64,000 nucleotides of DNA from Ceratopteris richardii (GCA_020310875.1 CM035417.1:105876647-105940646); one strand, 5' to 3'. Counted from the first letter of the stretch, positions 1 to 13,380 are shown. The notes: a model not told the origin generated them from the letters alone. Translations and numbers: made by a program.

Positions 1-660
1 CTTGTAAAATCCATGGCTTCCCTTGTCAATGAGACAACGTAAAAATAGACATGCCCTTAGGTCTCATAGTGTTATAGAAGGGGTCCAATAGGGCAAACGA
101 ATATAAACATTGCTTCTCACAAGGACATTCATGCCACAAAAATGAAGCACTATAACCATAGCTCTTGCTCTCACTCCATGTAAATGATAGACTTCATCCT
201 CACAAAGTTGCCATGCATGCTCTTTCTAAAGACAATCCTTCTTAGAAATAGCTTTCTCAAACAAAGGCTTAGGTTAAAAAAAGTAAAAATTCTATTGCTT
301 TTTTTATTTTTTAAAGAAGTTAAATAACCTCCATACATTAGCTTGAATTAATTGAAAGTACAAGTGAAGGTTGGCATAGTACCCATGGGACCCCCCATAT
401 CCCAAAAAGCAAGGGTTAGATGCCTGATACAACCACAGTTGTAGAGCTTAAAGGTGCATTAGGTTAGAACTTGGGAAGGAGTGACCCTAAGGCCCAACAC
501 ATTGACTAGTGTGATAGGAACAAAGGTTGAAGACATATCCACCTTGCTTGGTGGATACAATCAAAGGTTCCCAAAGAGCAAAGACCAAATATCCAAGAGC
601 TAACCCAAGTTTGAAAGCTCAGAAGAGGCATGCAAATCAGCCTTAAATTCAGAAATATGC
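1..660. other. Non-coding flank, nothing recognised
   Basis: No open frame with recognisable protein similarity, no LTR boundary and no RNA gene seen on either strand. AT-rich plant-like intergenic sequence leading into the satellite. Confidence 0.5.
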
Positions 661-2503
661 ATCTCATTATGCATACACACATGCATATGCATACACACAT
701 GCATATGCATACACACATACACAATGCATATGCATACACACAATGCATATGCATACACACATGCACATGCATACACACATACACAATGCATACACACATA
801 CACAATGCATACACACATACATGCATATGCATACATACATGCATGCATATGCATACACACAATGCATATGCATACACACACACAATGCATATGCATACAC
901 ACACACACACAATGCATACACACATACATGCATATGCATGCACACATGCATAAACACATGCATATGCATACACACATACACAATGCATATGCATACACAC
1001 ATGCATATGCATACACACATACACAATGCATACACACATACATGCATATGCATACACACATGCATGCATATGCATACACACATGCATATGCATACACACA
1101 TACATGCATATGCATACACACATGCATATGCATACACACATGCATATGCATACACACATGCATATGCATACACACATACACAATGCATACACACATACAC
1201 AATGCATACACATACACACATGCATATGCATACACACATACACACATGCATATGCATACACACATACACACATGCATACACACATGCATATGCATACACA
1301 CATGCATATGCATACACACATGCATATGCATACACACATGCATATGCATACACACATGCATATGCATACACACATGCATATGCATACACACATACAGAAT
1401 GCATATGCATACACACAATGCATATACATACACACAATGCATATACATACACACATGCATATGGATACACACATACACAATGCATACACACATACACAAT
1501 GCATACACACATACATGCATATGCATACACACATGCATATGCATACACACATACACAATGCATACACACATACACAATGCATACACACATACACAATGCA
1601 TATGCATACACACATGCATATGCATACACACATGCATATGCATACACACATGCATATGCATACACACATGCATATGCATACACACATGCATATGCATACA
1701 CACATGCATATGCATACACAGATACACACATGCTTATGCATACACACATGCATATGCATACACACATGCATATGCATACACACACATACATATGCATACA
1801 CACATGCATATGTATAGACACATGCATATGCATACACACAATGCAATGCATATGCATACACACAATGCATATGCATACACACAATGCATATGCCTACACA
1901 CAAACATGCATATGCATACTAACAATGCATATGCATACACACATACATGCATATGCATACACACATAGATGCATATGCATACACACATGCATATGCATAC
2001 ACACATGCATATGCATACACACATGAATATGAATACACACATACACAATGCATACACACATACACAATGCATATGCATATACACATGCATATGCATACAC
2101 ACATACACACATGCATATGCATACACACGCATATGTATACACACATGCATATGCATACACACGCATATGTATACACACATGCATATGCATACACACAATG
2201 CATATGCATACATACAAACATGCATATGCATACACACAATGCATATGCATACACACAATGCATATGCATACACACATACACATGCATATGGATACAAACA
2301 TGCATATGCATACACACATGCATATGCATATGCATACACACATGCATATGCATACACACATGCATATGCATACACACATGCATATGCATACACACATGCA
2401 TATGCATACAAACATGCATATGCATACACAATGCATATGCATACAAACATGCATATGCATACACATATGTATATGCATACACATATGTATATGCATACAC
2501 ACA
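661..2503. repeat. 18-bp satellite, alternating purine/pyrimidine
   Basis: About 1.84 kb of an 18-bp unit, typically ATGCATATGCATACACAC, with variants that add or drop ACAC or ACATAC blocks. Every base step alternates purine and pyrimidine, and the first 12 bases form a perfect palindrome. Because 18 is a multiple of three and the unit has no stop in any phase, all six frames stay open for long stretches, giving low-complexity His/Met/Thr/Tyr or Cys/Val/Met runs. These are not genes. The array becomes more variable after about 1730 (units with ACAAAC, ACGCATATGTAT and ACATATGTATATGCAT). Such sequence is prone to Z-DNA or cruciform formation; that is known chemistry, not something shown here. 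Confidence 0.97.
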
Positions 2504-5500
2504 TTGGATCAGATGGGATCTTCACATGGGATCAGATGGGATCTCCACGTACACCTTGGGGAGTGCATGACCATGACGACTCCAAAATATATCGCATACG
2601 TAATGGAGCTCCAGTCATGGATGCAGCTGGGACGTCAATGCATCAACGCATTGGACAACTTTGCTCCATAGAGTTTAGACATTCTGTAATGCTAAAATGG
2701 AGCAAAGAGGATAGGGATTCCAAGTTCTATATCACACAATGCATATATGAAGAGTACCTGTGTGGGGGTGATTGCAATCCGGGTGGATCGGGTCCGATCG
2801 TGGCACATGCAGAGTGTATGAAGCTAGTGAGTGTTGGAAGGTTTATGTAATAAAAAATGTGAAGGTGAAGATGAAGTTGGGTATGGGGGGGAGAGATGTC
2901 ATGATTTGATTAGAGAAAGGGGAACATATGAACACAAGATAATGACATGAACATGAATGATGAGGACAAAGGAAACCATTCACATGAATCAATTCGGAAA
3001 GGAAGAATGGTCCAGAAATATGGAGCTACTTAAACACTTTCCAATTTTAATTCACATTCATAGGTTCTTTTGAATGGGATGAATGCATGATGAGAAAAAA
3101 AATCAAAACCACACACATGAATTAGTCTCGAAAGGAAGAATGGTCCAAGAATGGAGCTTCTTATACACTTTCGAAACCAAAACATATGCATGGGTGTATG
3201 TGGGTGGTATGAATGCACGTGGTTCATGATTTATGAATGAAAAGAAAATTATTCTCTCAACCTTAATGGATTATCCTTAATGGTTCAACGCAATACTGCG
3301 GAGCCTTCTCACACATAGAAAGAGATAGAAGGTGACATGTAAAAATATAGAAGAGACAAAGAGATAAGAGACATGAGACATGAATTAGATGATCTTGTTA
3401 TGATAAACATATACATGAATGTTGTGAAACGTCAAGCTAAGCAGTCTATTGGTCAAAGGTGGTCCGCACAACCCTCTCACCATGACAGTTCAACCGAATG
3501 TCACACGTAAGAGGATAGGTCCCACTTTATTGACCCTATGTCTTTCTAGGATCGTAATGTTTTTCTAAAGAATTATAAGACACATAAAACCAGCTCTAAC
3601 TCACTCACACGCTCCACTCAGGGTGAGCAAAGAAAGAGATACTGGGTTTATGAGCCTATCCTAGAGAGGAAGTCTAAAAATTGAATCTAGGAACTATGCT
3701 CTTACTAGCCCACCTTGGATCCTCACACGCTCAATTGAGGGTGATCCACTCAAGGAAACCATATGCTACAAGGGCCCTATGGACACCTAACAATGATGCT
3801 CTAGGAGTTTGGAGGGGGGTTTATATAGTCTTTTGAATGAATTTGGGCCCTTGGATCTAGAGAAATCAACTCTCAACCCTAAGATCAGCTTCCTTTGATT
3901 ACAACCATTGGATTTATCAAATGGATGGTTAGGATTGGTTCTTTATATGGTATCTAGGGCAAAGGGGAGGAAAATAGGCGCCTTCATTCTCCACCATTGG
4001 ATCTGGGGCTGATCTGGACCGTCGGATCAGTGCTGACATCAATTTGGATAAGATAAGCCACTATTTTTGGAGAAACTTTGCATTATTGATCTTTGATCAT
4101 AAAAAAAAGTTTATCCGGTGAAAAAACTCGTGGATCCTCCTTCCTTTATGCTTTAGTGCATCTCCACCCTTGAATATGAGCTCATCTTGATCGTACAACA
4201 TGGTTCAATCATTATTTGCCATGTGGCAGTCCTTCAAGCCTTCAATTTTCTTATTCTAGGAAATTGTGGTGACCTTGAAAACTGGATTTTGTGCTCTTTG
4301 ACCCTTCAAATATCCTTTGATGAAGATAAAAATTTGTAGGGCTATGTTTTGAAAGTCCTTCTTTAGGAATATGCAGAAAAAACTCCCATGTGAATCTCCC
4401 TTGTACAAGTTTGACTACATTTGGAAGCTTGCAAGGTGGCATTAAGGTGTCTAGGAAGCTCTAATAGCCTTAAAACTTTGTATAAATATGTAGGCTCATA
4501 TGTTCTTTATAGATGCCAAACCATATGGCTAACAAAAACTCGTATACAACATTTTGCAGGGTCTAAGTGAAAAATTTACATTTTTTACAATGCACATGGC
4601 ATATCAATGTGCTAGAAAATCCATTTTCATGTGAAATTTGGGCTATAGACTGCCTTTGATAGGCTTTACAAGTATATGAATTTTCATGTGATTTGGAGAT
4701 ATTGAAATTTTTGCCCTAATTTCCAAAGTTTGACCAGCTTTGACCACTACCCTGGATTTGCTGGATTTATTCCAAAGTTTGCATGTGAACTCCCTTTGAC
4801 ATCCTTGATGCATCTTGGACTTCTCAGAGAATTTAGGCTACCTTCACTGAATGTGTTTCCTGTAGGCCTTCATGAGTGAGAGAGGAGAGAAAATCTCGAC
4901 CACATTCGCCCCCACTCTGCGAAAGCGCCACTATAGTATTTGTGAAAAACAAAATGTTCCAGGCATCAAATTCTTTTATAGGCAACATAAGAAACATGAA
5001 AGGAAAAATTGATTATATGCATGAATGAGTAGGCAACGTGACATGAAGCAAAATTTGCATGAAAGAAAGAATTGAAACACGCAACATGAATATGCATGAA
5101 CAAATAGGCAACATATATGCAAATGAACAAGCAACATTGAAAACAAGAAAGAAAACAATCAAGCATCAATATGAAGTAGAAGTGATGTATTGAGTCATTT
5201 TAAGCATTAGTTCCTCTCATCTTGAAGAAAAATTTGTACCTTTTTCATAAAGTAATCTACCTTAAATACGATTATAAACAAAGATTTAGGATTTTCAAGA
5301 GACATCTTTCATCTTTAGCTTATTTTAGATCAACTCCTTTCCTACATAAATATGAATATGCTCTGTCTCTAATAACCTGAAAGGAAATCTAACTAAACTC
5401 CACTAATGCATAAATCTGCCTATATAGCCCGTGTTTTATTCTACTATGCCTCTTTATCTTCCTATGGCCTGGTTTTTTTTTTTATGATGATGATGATGAT

Positions 5501-6121
5501 TCATCAACTTTATGGTTACAATCATTTTTTTTGGGGTAGAAGAAAGTGTAAACTTCCTGGTAACATGTAGTAGTTTTTTTTTTGATGACAGGGAAAAATT
5601 AAACCCCGATACAAGGTACAACCATTTTTGATGACGGAGAACAATCATTTAAACTCCGATACAAGTGCTGTGAGATGGACTAAGGATGTAGAAACATGCA
5701 GTAGTAGGAGCTATGATTGCAACAATTATGCTTTCGATACAGGATACATATGCATCTTTATATATGAAAGTCATGTCACCAAAATAAACCTCCAAATCTA
5801 CATGCCCTATCTTTCCACAATCCTAGATTATAATCAATTTCTTAGTAGATAAATTACTACTTTAGATACAATTTTACACAAGTAGAGAAATCATCATTTG
5901 CCCTTTTTGACTCACGTGATGTGGATATGCAATGCAATGCAAAGACTGAAAAAAAAAACATACATGAAATAAAAATGGAAAAAAAATAGAATGAAGTTGA
6001 AAAAAAAACAAAGCAACATGAACTTGAAAAGTTAATGATATTTTTATATGTTTTTTATAGATATATTTTTTCTTTTTTTAATTTATTTATTTATTTATTT
6101 TTATAACATGGATACTCATGT
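2504..6121. other. 3.6-kb gene-free stretch with small local repeats
   Basis: No protein domain recognised. Visible small structures: GGATCAGATGGGATC twice at about 2507-2541; an imperfect duplication of about 135 bp, whose copies start near 2993 and 3128 (both contain GGAAAGGAAGAATGGTCC or a close variant); a degenerate GCAACATGAA-type low-complexity run at about 4980-5160 recurring near 6010; an (ATG)n run near 5484-5500; a diverged duplication of about 50 bp at 5576-5672, both copies containing TTTTTGATGAC; and an ATTT run near 6078-6100. It could include old LTR remnants, but no boundary is visible. Confidence 0.45.
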
Positions 6122-6690
6122 TTATGAATCGGCCTCATTGTTCTCATCTTCTTCAATGTTCTCATCCAAAATGTACTCGTCATTATCACGTTTCTTGAAT
6201 AGCTTTATCCTTTTACCTGCAATCAAAGTTTTTAGTGCAACACCATTTAATTCACAAAGAGCATACGTACCATTGTTGTTGACTTTTGATACGATGTATG
6301 GCCCAAACCACCGTTGAGTGAGCTTTTTGCGTGCATCATATTGAGAGTCAAATGTACTATCATAAATGAGCACCCAATCTCCTACTTCAATTGGCTTAGG
6401 ACGTAATCGATGAGTTTTATCAAAATAATGCTTGTTCTTCATTCTAGATTCTCTTAATTTTTCAATGGTATCATCAAGTCTTAATTTACCTTGTTGTAAC
6501 TGTTTAATGCGCAAACTCAAAAAATCATTAGTAGACATGTTTTCAGACCAAGGAAAATTTGACCATGCAAAAATATGAGATTGAATTGGAAACAATGGTT
6601 TTTGACACCACTACATGCTTTAGATATGGCTTTCACAATAGGTGGATGCCCTCTGTCTATTTTGCCATTGGCCTCTAGATTATATGCAGT
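6122..6690 (-). pseudogene. Ty3/gypsy integrase C-terminal fragment (relic)
   Basis: Minus-strand remnant of a Ty3/gypsy pol. The upstream part, about 6685-6600, reads NLEANGKIDRGHPPIVKA, the stretch following the catalytic glutamate region of plant gypsy integrases. A frameshift near 6595 then leads to the C-terminal domain: a helical KLRESRMKNKHYFDKTHRL-like segment, VGDWVLIYDS, and a WFGPYIV motif (the GPF/Y signature) followed by GTYALCELNG. An acidic tail ends the frame at 6122. There is no PR, RT or RNase H with it, so it is a truncated fragment lying head-to-head against the plus-strand chromovirus starting near 6690. It belongs to a different element from that one (opposite strand, different C-terminus). 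Confidence 0.85.
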
Positions 6691-8981
6691 AGGAGAAGAG
6701 AAAGAGCCTCAACAAGAAGAATATACCTATGAGGACCTTTTGGATGAGTTTGTTACTCATGACCAATTTGCAAACCTAAACGAACAGACCCTTAGCTTAG
6801 AAAGAGATATAGGTAGCATTACATCTCTCATTTAGTAGCTTAAGTCTCAAGTGAACTCACTTGAGACTCACATCATCTCTTTCCTCGCTAGGAAGGAAAG
6901 AGAAACCCCTAGTCTTCCTCTAGAGATGACTAGGAAAGATACTTCTCTTCCTAGTAAGCACAAAGGAGAGAGCTCTAGGGAAGCTCCCCTCCTAAAAACC
7001 TTAAAGTCACCTATGTTTACGGGGGATGACGGAGATAGAAACAAGGATGCAATCTACACTTTTTTTACAAAAGTGGCATGATTTGCATCAACTAAAGGGC
7101 ACCCCAACATAGTACCGTGTGCTAAAGGTGAGTCTCTTGCCTAGCCCACGGGCTTATAAGTGGTGGATGAGTCTCAAGGAGGCGAAATCTATCCCTACAA
7201 AGTGGACTCAGTTTGAAACTCTTTTCTTAAAAGACTTTCTTCTTGAGAATCAGGAGGAGAGGAATTGGGATGAGTGGGATAGGATCACCCCGAGAGGTGG
7301 GCCTTTGACGGTCTTCATATCCCACTATAGGGAGATCATTTTGAAACTTAAGGGCTTAGATGACTTCCAGAAAACTAGAGGGTTTGTTAGGGGCTTAGAT
7401 AAAGCCATCCAGAGAGAGGTAAGAAGGAATGCACCTAAGACGATTGAGGAGGCGATCAAGTATGCACAGATCTATGAGGACCATAACCATCCTCAATATA
7501 CTCCTATGGAGACGGATCAGCCCCTCAAGCCTCTTAGTACGACTACGTTTAAGAAGAAGTTGCCTTTGGGGAGAAACAAAATTTTCATTAAAAAACAAAG
7601 TTCACTAGGGCCTAAGTTACCTACGGATCAGTTGGAGAGGGCAAAAAGAGAGAACCTATGCTTTAGGTGTTTGTCTCCTAGCCATTCATAGTGGAATTGT
7701 CCACTCAAGAAGGGGAAAGAAAAGAAGAGAGGACTAGAGACTAGTACGGCCCCTAAAAAGGGCAAGAAGACGATCCACCTAGTGCAAACATTTCCTATTC
7801 ATGGAAGCTCTACCTGCAAGGGAGTGGAGGTGATGCACCAGGATATAGAGCACAATTGTCGATTGACTTAGCCATTGTGGTCACCGCAGTTTAGACCACA
7901 TGACCTAGTTAAACTTCATGGTAGTGTATACGGGACCAAGGTTCAAGTTTTGATAGATGACTCTGTCACTCATAACTTTATAAACTATGCTCTCGTCAAG
8001 AAGCTAAAGATTCCCTAGGAGCTAGTGCACATAAATACATAGTATCTATGCTGCAAGGGGAAGATAAGAGGATATGGGATACTATGATATCCAATTTGGA
8101 AGTCAAGATGTAGGATTATATAGGTCACATGGACTTTCAAATTATGAATATGGAGAGGACAAGAATTGTGTTAGGAAGAGAGTGGCTATGGGGGTTGGGA
8201 GACACACTTAAATGCAGCTATCAAAACAACACACTTGAGTTTGAAAGAAATGGAAGTAAACTTTGTATATATGGAGAGAGGGATGCACCTAATGCACCTC
8301 TCATTTCATCTTTAGAGTTGTATAGTCTTTGTCATTTTCCACATGTATAGGAGATCTTTTTATTGTATAGTCATGACATTGAGCACTGTACAGATAGTTC
8401 ATCTGATGATGCTAGGAATGTTACAAATATGGACAGGACTTTCTATTATTCTTTCTTGCAAGAGTGTGTTGTTAAAATTTTTAAAGATCTTATGTTTGAG
8501 TATAGCGATGTTTTTCCCACTGACTTACCTACAGGGCTAGCACGTGAGAGAGGGGACATTGACCATGCTATTGAGGTAGTTACTAACACTAACCCTATTT
8601 GTAAGCCACCTTATGGGCTTAGTGTTTCTCAGCATGAGGAGACTGAGAGGCAATTATAGGATTATTTAGATAAGGGCCTCATTAGACCTAATAACTCACC
8701 TTGGGCATCACCAATGCTCCTAGTTAAGAAGAAAGATGGCTCTATGAGACTATGTATAGACTATAGAGCACTTAATGAGGTAACGATCAAAAATAGATTT
8801 CCAATGCCTATATTGGAAGATCTATTTCATCAGTTACATCAAGCTAGGTATTTTACCAAGCTTGACCTTAGATCAGGATATCATCAGATTAGGATTAGGG
8901 TAGAGGATGTCCCTAAGATTGCATTCAGGACTTGCTATGGGCACTATGATTTTTTGTTCATGCCTTTTGGCCTCACCAATG
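6691..8981 (+). pseudogene. Chromovirus (Ty3/gypsy) gag-PR-RT, 5' half, decayed
   Basis: Degenerate gag-pol, 5' LTR not found. Gag runs from about 6700, with a coiled-coil-like N-terminus, then a frameshift near 7080 and the retrotransposon gag domain at 7119-7500 (YKWWMSLKEA, WTQFETLFLKDF). A zinc knuckle at about 7660-7695 reads CFRC-X4-H-X4-C with a TAG inside. A protease-like segment at about 7925-8020 reads VLIDDSVTHNFI where the family has DSG, so its catalytic motif is damaged. The RT begins near 8470 and shows [18 protein letters not shown] and [14 protein letters not shown], stopping after MPFGLTN at 8981 where a copia element is inserted. The frame is broken by many single stops, mostly TAG at expected Trp or Gln. 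The continuation lies at 14429. Confidence 0.9.
8977..8981. repeat. Target-site duplication CAATG, left copy
   Basis: CAATG directly precedes the TG terminus of the copia LTR and is repeated at 14429-14433 directly after its CA terminus. Removing the element and one copy restores the chromovirus RT reading LTNAPATF, which confirms the insertion event. Confidence 0.95.
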
Positions 8982-10015
8982 TGATGGAGAGTGTTAATAT
9001 CCAAAAGAACAAGTTATCCTTGAAGTTAGAGCACTTCTATATCAAGAATAACTTAAAACCTTCACACCAATTTGGAGGATCAATACTCAATTTCTAAAAT
9101 CTTGAACAAACTGTGAAGAAGGTGACTACACAAAAATTCTGCTGCACATAACTCACTCATTGACTTATCAAATGTGTAAAGTTTTTAATAAAACTTTGCA
9201 CAAGGTGTTGTCTATATTTCGCACAACTCTCCAAGTTAAATCATTCCAAAAGACTCAGTAGATCTTGAGAAATGATCTTAACAAGTCACCTATGTCTAAA
9301 ACTGTAGTTATTTATAGTCGACTTTGACACTTGCAACTTTTAAAGCTTGGTTCTACCAAACTAGAACCCGTTTAATCAAATGATCTTAGCCATAGGTAGC
9401 TTACCTTCCAACTTAAAGAATGAGTGCTTGCTTGCTCAAAAATTTACACTCTTGAAGGAGAACTGACCAAAACATTAGCATCAAATTTGGCGCCTCCTAC
9501 AACTTCTCTTCTTTACATTTACACATGTAAATGTTCCTTCACTCAATTCTCTCAGCCTGATCACAATTAGAAGCTAAAAATTTGTACAGAGGTCAATCAA
9601 CTATGGACTTAGACTTGTACAAAAGCATTTCACAAAAGATTCAACATAGAAGGAGAACTCTCAGAAATATCGGGCGCAACTTTTCTTCATTTTTGGAAAA
9701 CGTTACATCTGAGTGATGAGAGATATCTTACTCACTTCTAAAGTGTCTAATGAATCATGCAACTTCTAATTTCTCTATTCACATTCTCTCTCATATTTTC
9801 CCCGACATTTTTCCTGGTATATATAGGCAAATATGTACAAGTTCATCACCATAGAAAAGTAGAAGTGAACTAGCTCTAAATTAATGTACATATGTATACA
9901 TATCTTCATTCTCTGAACATGTACTTTCTTCATGCTTCATGACTTGATCTTTTCTTCAACCCTTGACTTCAAAACTTTATCAAAACTTCAATTGTTGATT
10001 GCCTTGCACCAACAG
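8982..10015 (-). repeat. Copia LTR (3' LTR in element orientation)
   Basis: 1034 bp, from TGATGGAGAG to CACCAACA on the plus strand; it matches 13394-14428 over its whole length with scattered substitutions and small indels. In element orientation it starts TGTTGGTGC and ends CATCA. Confidence 0.95.
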
Positions 10016-10024
10016 CTCCCCCTC
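10016..10024 (-). other. Polypurine tract of the copia element
   Basis: On the minus strand the nine bases GAGGGGAGC directly abut the 3' LTR, the expected place for the plus-strand DNA primer. Confidence 0.75.
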
Positions 10025-11568
10025 AATCATCAATTGAGGTTTTCTCTAACTTCTTTATACCTGCCATGTCTTTGAATCTTTGTAGCTTTGGTCCATCCAA
10101 GCTTTTGGTTAGCATATCAGCTATCTGATCTTTTGTTGAAGTATGTATTACTTCAATCTCTTTATCCATCACCTTCTCTCTTAGATAGTGATACTGAATC
10201 TCAATATGTTTAGTCTTGGCATGAAAAACAGGATTAGCAGCTAAATACAATGAACTCATGTTATCTCCATGAATAGTGGGTGTACTTTGAGTGATTTCAA
10301 AACTCTTCATAAGAGTCTTAAGCCATATCACTTCCTTTGCAGCTTCAACCATACCTTTGTACTCAGCCTCTATGGATGATAAAGCAACTGTGTGTTGCTT
10401 CTTTGAACACCATGAAATTAACTTATCTCCCACATAACACAAGTATCCATAAGTTGATCTCCTATCATCAGGATTAACTGCCCAATCTGTATCACTATAA
10501 ATCTTGATGTTTGTATCTGATGTAGAACCATAATACAAACCTTCTTTGAGGGTACCCTTAATGTACCTCAACACTCTTTGTCCTACAATCCAATGTTTTT
10601 TCCTCGGACAATGCATGAATTGAGATAATACTTCAACAACATATGACAAATCAGGCCTAGTTAATGTAGCATAGATCAGACTACCAACCAAACTTTGATA
10701 TAGATTCATGTTCTTGAACTCTTCTCCTCCATATCTGCTCAATTTGTGAATCACCTCCATTGGAGTAGGTGCTACCCTGCAATCATCCATTTTAAACTTG
10801 ACCAACAAGTTTTTCAAATACCTTTCTTGAGTTACATACACTCCATGTTGAGTGTATGAGATCTACATGCCCAAGAAATATGACAAGTCTCCCAAGTCAC
10901 TAATCTTGAACTCTTTCTCCATTTGCTTCTTTAGGATTTGAATGCCTTTCTCATCTGTACCTGTAAGAATTATATCATCAACATATATGCACATGTAAAT
11001 GAACCCATCATCACTTGCTTTGACAAGCAAGCTACTATCTAATTTAGATACTTGAAAACCAAGTTCTTTCAAGAACTTCACAAGTCTATAAATCCATGCC
11101 CTTGGGGCCTTCTTCAAACCATACAAAGCTCTCTTGAGCTTACATACATAATCTGGATACCTTTCATTTCTGAATCCTTGTGGTTGCTCCATGAAAACAT
11201 CATCTGAAATATAACCATTTAGAAAAGCATTCTTCACAGCTAGTTGACATAATTTCCAACCTTTACATGCAACAATGGCTATGAGTGTCCTGATAGTTGT
11301 CATTTTTGCTATAGGACTATAAGTCTCATCATAATCTATACCATATGTCTAAGCAAACCCTTTCACAACAAGTCTAGCTTTATACCTAGACACACTTCCA
11401 TCTGCAAAACTCTTTGTCTTGTAGGCCCATTTGCATCCAATGATCTTCTGACTATTTGGTTTAGAAACCAAATCCCATGTTTGATTCTCCATCAATGCAT
11501 CATACTCTTCCTGCATAGCTTTCTCCCAATTTTCCTTACCTTTTGCCTCTTCATATGTAGAAGGGTCT
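10017..11568 (-). pseudogene. Copia reverse transcriptase and RNase H
   Basis: C-terminal pol of the minus-strand copia. Just after the integrase deletion comes WEKAMQEEYDALMENQTWDL, the classic RT entry block, then ARLVVKGFA, a TAG for Gln, YGIDYDETYSPIAKM, KNAFLNG and the catalytic YVDDIILTG (about 10970-11000). After FLGM a TAG at 10860 interrupts, then SYTQHG and the linker. RNase H follows with YSDTDWA, SSIEAEYKGM, HGDNMSS and TKHIEIQYHYLRE, ending at 10023. Both halves lie in the same frame and are separated only by stops, so the enzyme was whole until recently. All catalytic acidic residues I can identify are still present. Confidence 0.92.
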
Positions 11569-12160
11569 TTACCTAATTAACATGCCTCACATCTGTATGT
11601 CATATGTTGACCCGGAACATTAGGCAATCCAAGAACTCAGCCATTGTTAACCATATCTTTAATACCTCTTTCATTGAAATGTCCAAGCCTTTTGTGCCAA
11701 AGATCTAACTCAGAGATCTTATGTCCTCCATAGGTGAACAAGGCATGACCAATGTTACCTTGAATCTTCAATGTGAACAATCTTCCATCTTTCTTCCCTG
11801 AAACAATTTGTTTATACCCATTCCTAGGGTCTTCCACAAAAACTCCTTCATTAGTGAACCTAACTTCATAACCTTTTTCAACAATTTGTCCTACACTTAT
11901 CAGATTCTTTGGAACTGTAGGAACATACAAAACCTTACTTAGAAGAGTACTTCCATCCTTGGCCTTCAGTGATCCAGTTGACTTCACATTGTGCTTTGTA
12001 TTGCCACTTGTTTGAACTACATGATTAGTTACCTTATTCTCCAAATCAGTCATCCAAGCTATGTTGCCACTCAGGTGATTGCTACACCCTGAGTCAACGT
12101 AGAAGACTCTTTTGTCTTCACTTTGCCTTTCACAAGTTGCATTCATAATCTTGTTTAATC
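11569..12160 (-). pseudogene. Copia protease and integrase zinc domain, core deleted
   Basis: The frame opens at about 12160. The protease active-site block is VFYVDSGCSNHLSG (catalytic Asp in DSG), followed by LYVPTVPKNLISVGQI. The pre-integrase zinc-binding module is LDLWHKRLGHFNERG and, after a stop at 11637, CEAC with the adjoining TAA-LGK. CEACQLGK is the usual family sequence, so the TAA is a CAA-to-TAA change. The next residues are DPSTYEEA, which belong to the region just before RT. The whole DDE integrase core, normally several hundred residues here, is therefore absent. The break lies at about 11565-11572. Confidence 0.9.
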
Positions 12161-13171
12161 CTCCTTCTGATCTGAAGCATAATTGTAGTAGGTATTGTTG
12201 TATTGTTGGCTTTGGAATCCTCTATCTGCATTTCTTCCAAAATAGCCTCTACTACCTCTACCTTTGAAATTACCTCTTTGATTTCTGCCACCTCTTCCTC
12301 TTGAATTAAAGTTCTTATTATATCCACCATTATTCTAAGTATTATGCCAACAATCATGAGCTAAGTGATTTGTCTTACCACAATTCCAACAAGATTTGAC
12401 TCCATCTTTATTACTTCTGCCTCTTCCTCAACCTTTGCCACCTCCTCTTCCTCTTAGGAAGTTAGCTTGGCTAGTTGTACCTTCATCTTCATTTGCTTGT
12501 TGCTTCCCTTTGCTATTCTTCTTCTTATCCTTTGAATACATTGCTTGACTTGCACTTTTATCACTTTCACCTTTGACATCTTGCTCAACGGTTAGCATGT
12601 GTCCTAGCAATTGATTTAAGTGAGGAGTAAAATGATCTAGTGATAATTCAGTAGACAAAATGAATGGCTTCCATTTGTCATACCCTCTCAAGCTTGTGAG
12701 GATTTGCCTTACCAATTTATCCTCCTCAATATCTTCATAAAATGATCCTAATGCATCTGCAATGTCCTTCATTCTTGTTACATAATCTGAGATGGATTCA
12801 AAGGCCTTCTTCTTGAATGTGGTAAACTCTGCCCACAAGGATGCCTTTCTTGAATTTGTGGTGTTTTGGAAATGCTCCTCCAAAGCATTCCATATATCAC
12901 TTGCACTTTCAAGACCTCTAATGTGAGGTAGCAAGTAGTCATTAACTCCCATATAGATAATGCTCCTAGCATGAGCATCTTTCTTCATCCAAGTCTTCAA
13001 ATCTGATAATTCCTCCCTAGTTGGAACACTAAGATATTTGAACTGAGGCTTTTCTTCTTCACATGTAATATAACCTATCAAGTCTTTGCTCATAAGATGA
13101 GCTTCCATCCTCATTGACCATGCTGGATAGTTCTCTCTATCCAGTTTCTCTATCTGAAGAGAATCTCCCAT
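12161..13171 (-). pseudogene. Copia gag with zinc knuckle
   Basis: Starts with MGDSLQIEKLDRENYPAWSM, the typical opening of the UBN2/retrotran_gag copia capsid family, and continues through HIRGLESASDIWNALEEHF and WAEFTTFKKKAFESISDYV. A TGA at 12428 stops the frame inside a Gly-rich linker. In the same frame the nucleocapsid zinc knuckle CWNCGKTNHLAHDC (canonical C-X2-C-X4-H-X4-C) follows at about 12360-12400, then another stop and an Arg/Gly-rich segment. A frameshift near 12160 joins it to protease. Capsid and nucleocapsid function is inferred from family membership. Confidence 0.9.
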
Positions 13172-13380
13172 CCTTTCTTCACCTGTGTATTAAATCCTTC
13201 AAGCTTTATGAGGAATAAGGTTACCTTTGCTTCGAATGAAGTTCCTTTTGTCTTCCTTGATATCTTATGTCCTCCTTTTCAAGCTTTGCTTTCAAGCTTT
13301 CACCCTTTGTATCTTCAAATGTTGAATTCTTTATCACTGCAGCAGTCGGGGTCCACCTTTCTTCAATTTTGATACTTCTT

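Noticed and set aside
506..2850. Long Cys/Val/Met- or His/Met/Thr-rich ORFs on both strands
   Set aside because: They are translations of the 18-bp satellite, open in all six frames because of unit length; low complexity and no domain.
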